A DNA stretch of 64,000 nt, taken from positions 610,382 to 674,381 of the forward strand of contig CAUJNA010002779.1 of NCBI GenBank assembly GCA_963377175.1, in the 5' to 3' direction. Each line of letters begins with the position of its first letter. The stretch's first letter is position 1. The notes under the pieces are model-generated. The model saw only the letters and a list, made by a program, of their open reading frames with translations, ran no database searches and was not told the origin of the DNA. The stretch is from Effrenium voratum. Taxonomy: Eukaryota > Sar > Dinophyceae > Suessiales > Symbiodiniaceae. Below, one piece after another: positions 36,557 through 46,900 of the stretch. A program made the position numbers and the translations under genes.

Positions 36557-38557
36557 ATGGGCATCGAATTTGAGGGTTTTCGAAGGGTGTTTCTCCAAAT
36601 TTGGGTTGGGTTGGACCGCCCACAAAATGAGGAATCTTCCTGTTGGCTGCCTCCCAAAGCGCCAGCGCCAAAAAATGCTTAGGGGCTCTGCGCAGCGCTG
36701 GGCCCAAGAGTTGAGCTTGGCAAGTATCTGAAGGCTTCAGGCAAAGCAAATGGCACAACCCGTCGGTAACATTTCCAGCAATTGCAGAGCTGGCATGATA
36801 TGAGCAATTACCATTAAGGTAATTTTCAACAAACCATTTACCTTACCCTTCAAATAATATCGGAGCACAACCCAAGCAGATACCCTTCAGATGTCTCTAA
36901 ACCTGATGGACCAACTGATGAACATTTTCAGGCGCCATCTGAGTCTGAAAGGCAATAAGCATGATATACTATATAATAAGGCCATTCTAATTATGCAGGC
37001 CCATGATACATTGGGCTGTGCAATAATCAAACGACATGTTGGGTAAGAGCCCTGGACTTCAACGATTGGCAAGAAAGACAGCGCATGAGCCACGGCCAAG
37101 AGTCATTTGCGCCCCAATGACATCGCATTCTGATAGCAACCTCTGCTTCCTAGTGGAAAAAATGCGGTAGCCAGTGTCATTCCCCTTGACTACACATACT
37201 TGTGTGGGCACAAGTCCAGTCAAACAAGTAGATGCTTTGAGCTCTGAAAAGTTTGTGTGAGTGAAGGTGTTTGGCGCACTTGGCTTGCATACTGAACTTG
37301 TTGAGAAAGGGTGTGTCATAACAGTCAGGGACATGTTCCTTCATTTTGGCCACAGCCACGTACCTTTTTTGGTACATCAAAGATCACCCCAGTTGTTTCC
37401 GAGGTAGCGATTGGCCTGTCGCAGGCTGGTCAGTTTCAGCATCCCAAAATCCACCAACTAGCTTCTGGCAAGATTGACGGTTGACCTTCTTTCCATAGAT
37501 CTAACTCGCAGAAGCAACTCGCTGGTCCAAAAGTCCTCCGAACAAGAGTTGTCACTCACTGAATGTCTCCCCCTCACTTTAGGTTGGCCAGCAAAAGTCC
37601 AAACTTTTTGTTTGCCACTAAAATGGTCCAAGCCCAAAAATTGCTTCAAGTCCAGGAACTCGAGTCAGGCCCTTGCAAGTTGGCTCTGCATCAATTGCCT
37701 GTTGGCTCTTCCCGGAATCCCAGCCACCGCCGGCTTTTGAGTCTATGTGACTCCTGCCGAAGGCTGGGGGAGACGGTTCGGTCTTCAGCGGCTGTGAGCA
37801 AATCATGCCATATCGGAACTGGGAGGGAGCAGGTGCCCTGCTTGCAGCCCTGCTCCATCTGGGTCAGCAGAGCGGTGTACAGAGCAGTCAGCGCCAGCAA
37901 ATCAGGCGAATGCACGCATCAGTTGAGTGACAATCAAAACCTGGTATTCAAATGGTCGACCCAGAACCATCGAAAGAACTCAGAAGGCGGCCGCAACTAT
38001 TTCTAGTTGGAACTGTCCCTTACTAACCTTCACTTACCCGGGTTTTGATTGTGACTCAGTCCGGCACAGGCAAATGGCAAAGGCTGCAAGCATCCGCAGC
38101 GTCTTCCTGGATCAGATCTGCCATGCTCCAGGTGCTGGAATGCACCACTGCAACTACTCCAGGAACTGCTTGCGCATACCATCTTGTGCCAGAAAGCCCC
38201 GGCCATACCACCAGAAAATCGAAAATCCTCGGCATCGCAGCTGCGAGCGTTTGCACCCCTGTTTTTTGGAGCAAGTTTCCTGGCATGTCTGTCTGCTCAT
38301 CAGTGAATCCAAGCCAAATCTAATGGAGTACAAGGCTTTAAACAGCAAACAAATCCCCTGAGCCTTCGGTCTTACCCTCTTCACAACAACCACGTAGGGA
38401 AAGGAGATGACTGAACCAAAAGTTGGGGGTTGTGCCATGTTCAAGACAGTTATTTAGCCCTCCAAAGAAAACACCTTGCCCGTGAAACAAAATCATCATC
38501 TTTTTCTCGCCGCATGAAATTCATGCCCTATGTAGCCCCCACCCAAAAAATCGGCCC
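36557..38557. other. Non-coding stretch
   Basis: No gene recognised. About 38,019-38,053 is the second copy of the CCCTTACTAAC...CCCGGG piece found near 23,206. Confidence 0.45.
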
Positions 38558-38666
38558 TACTGTGGATGGACGAAATCCTGCACCACTTTGAAACCATAGG
38601 AAACCATAATTTGTTGGTATTTCCAGGGTTTCTTAGGTGGTGCGAAACGGATTTCGTCCATCCACA
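38558..38666 (+). mobile_element. MITE-like inverted-repeat element, copy 6
   Basis: TACTGTGGATGGACGAAATC at the left and GATTTCGTCCATCCACA at the right, with an internal deletion of about 20 bases relative to the 13,664 copy (GGTATTTCCAGGGTTTC joins directly). Confidence 0.8.
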
Positions 38667-41541
38667 TCCCCAAATCCTTGCCCATCCCCCCAATTTTCGG
38701 GCCCCGGCATGGCGGAAGCTGAAAGCAATGGAGTCCACCACCAGCGCCCGGATCCGTCCACGCCGGCCCTGCGGTGCGAAGAACTCGTGGCCTAAGGGGC
38801 CGTTCAGACCTGGTCTTCGGTATCTAGAAATCTTCGAGTCTTCCATTTGCGGAAATTCGCCCCCTGGACAAAATTAAGAAAATATGTCCAGTGAAATCGA
38901 TTCCCTTTGAAACCAAAAAGGACATATTCCTAAGCAAATGGAAGTAGTCTAGCGTGCCATTCTGATGCTTCTTGACGTGATATTTTTTTGTTGCGGCCGA
39001 ACTAGAATCAAAAGACATACCCAACGTGAAATGAATCACTTCAAGATTCACCCCTGCATCCCTTGTGTTTTTATCGAGTCATGGGCAGTGTCCTCCATTT
39101 GTTTGGAGTCTGAAACTATGGGTCGTTTCCTCCAACTTTTCTGGCTTCAGCAGACCGCCAAGCAACAAGCAGTGCTCCGGTCCCTTCCCTGCCCCAAACT
39201 CAAGCTTCCAAGAAACCCGTCAAATGTTGCCAGCTCCTCGACAATATTGGGATCACAAGTATTCCAGCTTGATTTGAATACAGTTAATATGTTCAATTGC
39301 CGATCATATCACTCAACATGCAAACACTATGAGCTATGTCATGTGTGTTATTCTTTCATTGTGCCCATGACATTGTTCAGCCTGTCGCTGACCCTTCTGT
39401 GAAGCTTCCGCTGCTTGAACGTGTGCTTCTGTCGACATGATTCTGTCACAACTGTTTCCGCATGGATTCCACGGGCATATGGCCACTGTTGCTTCGCAAA
39501 CACTGTTTTGCACAATTCGAGCCTGATTCTATCTAACACATAAACTTTGCGGCAAGCTTCCGCGAGGCATACCTTTCCGCAACTGCAGTCCCACGCGCAT
39601 GCTGCAAGAATCATCTCCACCCGCTCTCTTAGTAAAGTGACTTCGGTAAAACAAAGGCTCATACAGGTGTCCATCAACATGAGGGACGCCCAATAGTTTG
39701 CGTTCCTGCTTGGTTTCCCTTCAAACTACCCCACAAACGCCCAAAAAACAAAAGTGCATCTGGCAAGGGGCCTCCAGCATGTCAGCCATTAGCTCAGCTT
39801 GAACAGAGTCGATTGCTTTGACCACTTGCCGGGACTTGCCGAGGGAAGCGGAAAGCTGCAATCCAACTCTCAGGGGCGAGAGCGGGGGAGAGCGACTGAA
39901 ATCCAAGTCTCACAGCACCGAGGGTTCACCCCCCGCCCAAAACAAAAAGAAACGAGCCAGCCACTCGCGTTGTAGGTTCTAGACCTCCCCCCCAACCCTT
40001 CAGCACCTTGATGAAGCTACTCAGCTGCTTCACCGTGGAGTAGAGCTCTGCACCGTCGTACTCAGTGCGCCAACCATTTTTGGAGCCATCCCCCAGTACG
40101 CCTTTGAACATGACAAGAAAGAACATCGAAGAACTTTGTCCACATACCCACTGGGCAAGTAGGAAGTTGCTCATCAAGCACATTCGGCGGCACCTCCAGC
40201 GATCTGGAAGAGTGCCATCCCGTATCAAGTGCATTTGTGGTTCCTGCCTGACCGACCAGAAGTGCTGGTTGCGGTCGTCATAGATGTGGTTCTAGTGCTG
40301 ACCCCTGACTAAGAAACAATCTCCGGGGGTTCCTCCGGGGGTTCCTGCCTTTCCAGGTGGACCCTCCTGAGAAAAAAAAAAAAAAAAACTGGCGGGGTCT
40401 CGCCATTACTTTCTTCATTGCTCGCATGCGTAGCATGCCCAGCTATTGACTATGCTTTGTTCTTATGCTCTCCAGGTCGGGGGGCTTGTGCATGCAGAGC
40501 TTGAAAAATTGTCAACAGCTCATCCCTCTCTGTGTGCTGCTTCAGGTGCGGATGGTCTCCATCCTTCAAGAGGGCAAACACTAACATGCAGGGTACACAA
40601 TTGGCACAGCTTGTGCGCACTTGCTTGGGCAGTTTGTTTTTGTTTAGGTTCATGTTGGGGGTTGCTTCTCTGATGTTCTATGTTCAGTCATTCCCTTTGC
40701 AACCAGATGCACCCTTTCCCCTCGTAGCGGGTTCCCCCCAGTTTACAACCAGCAAAGTGCGCTGTTCCTGTTCCTCTTGGCCGGCCAAATCTGATAGTTG
40801 GCAGGAGCATTGTGACGAGTGCGACTAGCACAGGAAGAATGCGGTCATGCAAGTGAATCGTACTTCGGCGGCTTTAAACAAGGGCGTAGAGGAGAATCTA
40901 ATGCTGGTCACTGGTTCACGTAATGTGCCATCTTCCATCTTCGGCCTGACACAAACAACATGCTGGGACCACCAGGTGTGCCGCACGCATCCAAAAAACC
41001 CGAGCGAGGCAACCCTCAAACTTCTCTCAAGTCAAGGAGTCATCGGCTTCTGAGACCAGTGCCTGTGCCTTCCCGAAATAATCCCAAAAACATCGGAGAA
41101 AAGCTTCACGAAAAGTAGCGGCCAAATTCCCAGCCGCGCGACGGCTTTTCTCATCCAAGACACAGCACGGCACACGTGGAGCCCTCTCATCACGGCCTGT
41201 GGGTCACTGCCCCTTCCCCGAGCTTCTCTGCTCACATGCCGAGAAATCAGCCGCCATAGTCCAAAAAGGCCTTCTAAGGGGGAAATTGCCGACGTAGTCC
41301 CATGAGTGGGCTTCAACTTGACACCCAGAATAGGAAGCCTCAGAATCGTTCTGAGGATGGCCACGGCCGTAACAAACTGCGTCATATGTCCAGCAAGAAC
41401 CCTTGCGTGGGTACCTCTCATATGCGCCTGCCCCAATGGAAGACACCTAACTCTCTTCGCCCATGGCACACTCACTGTCAGCCAAACGTTAGACAAGTTC
41501 ATGATCCTCAGTGACCGACGCCGGAAGATTATCTGGCCCAG
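38667..41541. other. Non-coding stretch
   Basis: No gene recognised. 39,395-39,600 contains a second cluster of TTCCGC/TTTCCGC words (GCTTCCGCTGC, GCTTCCGCGAGGC, CTTTCCGC). A run of 17 A lies at 40,372-40,388, preceded by CTCCGGGGGTTC twice. A 156-codon minus-strand frame at 41,032-41,502 has no domain I recognise. Confidence 0.45.
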
Positions 41542-41646
41542 CAGGGATCCTTACATTACATTATACACCTGAACATTGCCTTGTCCATGGTGGTGTCCCC
41601 TTATTTTTGGTGGAAAAAGCCATGTTGTATCTTTTAAGGAGCCCTG
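41542..41646. repeat. Dispersed repeat B, copy 2
   Basis: CAGGGATCCTTACATTACAT ... GTGGAAAAAGCCATGTT ... AAGGAGCCCTG matches 12,513-12,631. Confidence 0.75.
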
Positions 41647-42645
41647 CAAAAATCAACACATCGCCAATGACACTGATGCTTGTTCTACCTTCAGGGTCAC
41701 GACAGGAAGTTGGGTCTACTGTCAGACTGATGGCATGTGCCCTGAGCTCCGAAACCTACGGAGAAGTAAGCTTCAGTATCAGCGAGCTGCGCTGATGTCA
41801 TCTTGCCAGCCAAACGAACCCCTGTTGTGCAGTACGCAGTGATAGAAAAAGGGAACGATCCTTTTTAGTGGGACACCAACCAAACAAAAAAGGAAAGGAT
41901 GGCAGTGAGCAAGGTTGATGGGGAACGCAGAGTTGGCGGGCATGGTTATTTAGGAACCAAAAGAATGGGCAGGTTCCCGTTGGTTGCCCTTAGATAACCT
42001 GAGCAATCTAGCGTTGAAAATCACACTCCCAAGTAGCTGGCGGGCTGTTTTCATCTTCCTTACGTCACTGGCACAGGAACACTGGCAAGTCTCATCACCC
42101 AAGTTGTTTATGGAATGGAATACTTGCCCTTTGTGGCACTCGCATGGGCAAGAAGAAACATTGAGGCCCCCGTACCCCTCAGAAAGGTCTTCAACACCTT
42201 TCCTGCGGCTGGGATGGCCCTGACAATCTCCATCATTGGCAAGGCATCTTAGGACCTCACTGCAGCTTTGCGCTGGTCCCGACCTAAACCTGCAGGTCAC
42301 CAGGTCGGCCGTTGTCTAAACGCCCTTCAGCTGGGGGATATCTTCCATGGTTCTTTCCCCAGCTCCCCCCTCAAAAGAGAAAAGCATGCACAACTTACCC
42401 CTTAAAACTCCAAGGTTTGGGGAAGTTAATCTTTTACAGACATATAGCCCATGTTACCCCCAAAAAGTTGAAAAGTTGTGTTTTTAAGAGGTAAGACAAA
42501 GAATTGGTTGCCCTTCTTCACCTTTTTTCGGGTCGGACTGAAGAACCTGGGCTGATCGGCTTAGTCTGAAAATAGGGAACGCAACCATTTTTTTGTAATT
42601 TCCCGTTGGTCTCCCTTTCAAACAACCCAAATAGGATACCCAAGT
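41647..42645. other. Non-coding stretch
   Basis: No gene recognised; frames below 120 codons only. Confidence 0.45.
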
Positions 42646-42743
42646 AGGTCCTCCAGTAGAGAGGATAGAATAAGGGTACCCTTCTTTCTGTAGTCTATTT
42701 TAGCAGGGGAACCCTCCCCCAAAAAAGAAACGGTAAAAGGGCA
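42646..42743. repeat. Dispersed repeat C, copy 2
   Basis: Closely matches 15,797-15,893, including the opening inverted repeat TCCTCCAGTAGAGAGGA and the ending GGTAAAAGGGCAC. Confidence 0.85.
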
Positions 42744-43087
42744 CCTAGCTGGGGGACCTAGAGGATACCAAACCAAGGCACACCTTACCGCGCACCTCGA
42801 GCTGAGCCGCCGCGGCGGCCGGATCCAGGTGAGGCCTGGCCATCGCGGGGCCCCGCGAACGCGCGTTCGAAGCCACCCGTGAGGTTTGCAGGTGAGCAGC
42901 CGACATTTCTCGGCCGCAAAGCCTTCCTTTTGACAAATCAGCACAAGCCTTCCGATTGCCATCCAAGGGCTCAATGTGTGTATTTCACCAGGCGGTCCAA
43001 TTCACCCGCCTCCTCCTACGCAGAAGGTCACAACTAAAGATCTCGGTTGCTTTCTGCTCCCCTGCTAAAGGTTTAACTTTTAGTGTT

Positions 43088-43165
43088 TTAATGGAACACC
43101 CGTTAGTCGGCAAAAAGTCAAAGTCCAAACATCCAAGCAAGATGCACCAAAAAACTGTTTTATCA
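43088..43165. repeat. Dispersed repeat D, copy 2
   Basis: Matches 27,540-27,600 in the same orientation, about 85 percent alike by eye. Confidence 0.7.
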
Positions 43166-43209
43166 TGTTGGGAGGCCCCAAAGTCGCTCTTTCACCCAAA
43201 TGCGCCTTT

Positions 43210-43308
43210 TTGAAACCATGGGAAACCATGGTTTGTTAGTATTTACAGAGGAATCATGATTCCAAGCTTTCCTAGGTGGTGCAAATTTGGTTTCGTCCCT
43301 CCACAGTA
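43210..43308 (+). mobile_element. MITE-like element, copy 7, 5'-truncated
   Basis: Begins inside the element (TTGAAACCATGGGAAACCAT) and ends with the right terminus TTTCGTCCCTCCACAGTA. The left terminal repeat is absent. Confidence 0.75.
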
Positions 43309-43794
43309 GCATATGAGCAAACTGTCAAAGTCCGGCACCCCTGATGTGTTCCTTCAGCCGCTTACCGCCGCAACCCGCAGCTTAATAATCCAAGTCGTGT
43401 TTGTTACCCTCACAAACGTCGAAAGATCCCAACCAAACATTCTGGGAGGTCGCTATTGTGGTGTCTCCTGGACAGCCTCAGTCAGTTACATTTACCGAAA
43501 GAGGGTGGGACCCTTCAAATGGTTATGTGGTTCTTCCTCTTGTCCAAAAAGAGGCCCTAATTTCAGGACATTTGCTGTCCTTTTAAACAGTGTGAGTTGA
43601 AGCACACCGAAAGGAGGTGTGGGCGAACCTTCTGCAAAACAGAAATTCTCACTTGGCTACAGCAGCCACCAGCTTGACGCATGAAGGCTATCCTAGACAT
43701 GACCCGCGCCTCCGGTCGGCCAATAGGGCCTCCACCACCTGAGGAAATGCTCACATGCAACGCATTGCAGAGTTCATGGTTTGACCGTCTGTGT

Positions 43795-43799
43795 GAAAG
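43795..43799. repeat. Target-site duplication, left (GAAAG)
   Basis: GAAAG directly abuts the outer edge of the 3' LTR and is repeated at 51,745-51,749 beyond the other LTR. Five bases is the usual duplication size for copia integrases. Confidence 0.85.
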
Positions 43800-43914
43800 T
43801 CAAAATACAATATCGCGGCTCTGGGGTGCACTACGGAGCGCACCTTTTGCCTTGAGCCAAAACCACACGGAGTGCAATCAGCGCATTGGGCAATTATGAC
43901 TATACATATCATGA
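43800..43914 (-). repeat. 3' LTR (115 bp)
   Basis: Identical over all 115 bases to 51,630-51,744. On the sense strand it contains CCGTGTGGTTTTGGCTCAAG (43,851-43,870), which shares CCGT and TTTTGGCTCAAG with the DinoSL, and just downstream a GGTGC...GCACC hairpin. Confidence 0.95.
43851..43870 (-). promoter_or_regulatory. Spliced-leader-like sequence in the 3' LTR
   Basis: Sense strand CCGTGTGGTTTTGGCTCAAG. DinoSL (known from dinoflagellate mRNAs) begins CCGTAGCC and ends ATTTTGGCTCAAG; only four or five bases in the middle differ. The AG at its end could serve as a trans-splice acceptor. Function is inferred. Confidence 0.65.
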
Positions 43915-43923
43915 CTCCTCCTT
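43915..43923 (-). other. Polypurine tract of the retrotransposon
   Basis: Sense strand AAGGAGGAG ends exactly at the first base of the 3' LTR, the position expected for the plus-strand primer. Confidence 0.85.
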
Positions 43924-43987
43924 GCTGGAAGAGCGTCTCTGTACACGCTCGCACAGCAATATAGGTAGCGGAGTCTGGCCAGGGACC

Positions 43988-46900
43988 TTAGCCTTCTAGT
44001 AGCTTAAGCTGTCCCTTGCTACGTTGGTCAAGGAAAACATAACCACACCTTCGCATGGTCTCAGACATCTGTACACCTGGAATGCTCTTTGTTAGAGCAT
44101 CAGCCCTGTTGGACTTGCCAGGGATATGCTCCACCCTCAGATGGTCCATGCTGACCCTTTCCTGCAACCACAGGAATCTCGTCTGGATGTGACGGGCCTT
44201 TCCCAGACCTGCCCGATTGACAGTTCCTTTCGCTGCAGTCGCATCTGATTGAATCAGCACCTGGGTCTCGACCGCAAAGTCCTCTAAGAGTGACTGTAGG
44301 CCTAGACCAACTGAACCTCCTTTGACAAGAGCATAGTACTCCGACTCCCCAGTCGACAAAGCGATGGTCGACTGCACATTGCTGCTGTGTTTGAGCACAT
44401 GCAATCCATACAGAGCAACCATGCCTGTTGTGGATCTCCTCGTCATTGCATCTCCAGCATGATCGGAATCCACCTGGATTCGGAGCTTGCTCGGCTTGGC
44501 TTGCCGTGCAAAGACCTGACACACGTCCGGCTTCTTGATGAGGTAGCGACACAGTCGCTTCAAATCCTGCAAAGATGCCTCTGTAGGAGAAACCATCTTC
44601 CTCGCAAGATTCTTCACAGCGTGGCTGATATCTAACCTGTCCTGTGACAGGTACGCTGCCCTCATCACGCATGAGCGATACAGGGAAGCCTGCTCTTTCG
44701 GTAGAGCTGGGCTCCGGGCTTCCTGCATCTGCAACTCAACGGACTTCTTCACGTCCGGCGTCTCCGCTCCCTTGGCATTCTCCATGCCAAGCTGCTGCAC
44801 AAGCAAATCAACATGGCGTCGATCTGGCTCGATCAGGATCGCACTCGCTCCTTGATGTTGTTCACAACGAATGAGCCGGTTGAGAAAGTGGACCTCCTTG
44901 TGGTCTCCTTCCTCATCACCTATCGTCCCGAGCCATTTCAACTCGTAGGCACTGCGAAGCAAAGTATCTACTTCCTTCAGCGCCTCGGCGTCTCCTAACG
45001 CCATGAAATCATCTCCGTGCACCAGCACTCTTATTCCCAGTGTCGGGTGATAGAACACTGAGCCATTTGACTTTCCCCGGAGATATCCGGCTTTGATCAA
45101 CAGCTGCGTGTAGTGCTGCTGCCATATGTTAGGGGCATCCTGTGTCCCGTACATCGACTTAGTCAAACGACCCACCATTCCCGGACTGGCGTCCTCGTCC
45201 GGCAACTGGATGTATATGCGGCGTTTGGGTACGCCATAAAAGTGGGCTCTTGATATATCCCAAAGTCCGATCTTGAGTGGTCGTCCTCCATGGGATACAC
45301 GCTCAGTGGCCCATAGGCTACATAGCAGCCTCATAGCCTCTAAAGGCGGTGTTGACGAAAACAGCATGTTCTGAGGAATCCTTTCCTCTGGACTCTTCCG
45401 GGCCTTGATCTCCCGGACCACCAATCTCGACCTGAAGTTGGGATTGGCGGGGTCTCCCTTGTTGGTGTCTATCCAACGGGTGGTGATTGGACCCTTCCCG
45501 TTGGTCTCTCTGAGGCATTCCTCGAGCGGCACCTTCTCGTAAACCTCTTGCTTCCTAAGATAGTCCAACTCGAGCTGACGTGCCTCCCTGACTCGGTCTG
45601 GTGGCAAAAACCCACCATTCACGTCGTCCCAGTACTGCTCCACGTCTTCCGGCGTCACGAAGCTCTCCTCTGGGATTGGACCTGCAACTGCTGCGTCCAA
45701 TGCACTCAACTGGCCACTCTCTACAAGGTGGCTCTTCAAAGTCTTCAGGACCGCTCGCACTAGCGCTGGCGGATAACGGGCCGCCGGTCTAGCGAGTCCT
45801 CCGATCAGGTGGATGTGCCGGTGCCATGGTTTCCCCGGCACATTGTTGGTGCATTCGCCCTCCAACAGTTGGGCCAAACCTGGATGGTTGGTCATCCAGC
45901 CAGTTTCTTTCCGCACATATCCTGTGCCCTGCAAACCCCTCCGGTCCGTAGCGACCATAGCCCATCTGCACATTGGGCCTCGGACAGTGTACACGTCCGG
46001 TCTCTCAGTGAGCTCACGGACCTCCGGGTCTTTCCAAGAGGTAGCACTCCACGGTGCCTCATGCAAGAAGAACCTACCTGCCTGCAACTGCTTCCTGTAG
46101 AACCTACAGGCGGTATGCAAATGAGCAACTGCTCTATCCATCTTCTCGCGCCTCTTGTCTGGGCTCACCCTGTACTTGTTGATGTTCTGGAGCTGGGAGA
46201 ATTGGTCACAAGGTGGGCTCCCTGTGAGCAATGCCGGCTCGACCTCGTCCACATACTCCTCGAGCTCTCGGACGTCCTCAGCCTTGCTGAGATCCCAGTA
46301 GGAACCGTCCGGTTTCTGCTCCTCAAGGTCTACCGCAAAGCCCGGCCTCAAGCCATACTGCCCGGCTTGGGCCGTGAACCGCTTCGGGCTGTAGATCTCC
46401 ATGATATCAACAGCGCCCATCTCCACGCACAACTTGGTGATCTGCTCCAGCTCGACCGCGTTGATCTCCACCTCCTGAGCCAAAAACGCTCTCTCTACTT
46501 TCCGTCCAACCATGGACTTCAACATCCTCTTCAATCGACCCAGTTCAAGTCCACCCACGTCTGGGGGCTTGTCCGGGGTGTTTGAAGTCTCGGCGTCAGC
46601 CGCCGGTTGAGTCTCCGTTCGGAGTTCTTCAGGAGATACTGCGGGCTCTCGCTTCTCGCCTTGCTTCTGCTGCGTCTTCTGCTTGGCTCCGGGCGCTATA
46701 TACAGCGCTCCCGGTCTCTTGATCTGCGTGGTCGGCTTCGCCTTGCTCTTTGGGCTACTCGATGCTGGCGGGTCTGCTGCTGCTCTCTTGAGTTCAGCCC
46801 TCTTCGCGGGATCCTCCACATACTCCATCACTTGTCCAGGGTCTTGCCTAGATCCTACTCCGGCCTCAGCGGCCGGCTCTCCCATGGCCTCTTGGGCTGG

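Noticed and set aside
41032..41502. 156-codon minus-strand frame with hydrophobic stretches
   Set aside because: No domain, no homologous copy, no leader-like acceptor upstream; too weak to call.
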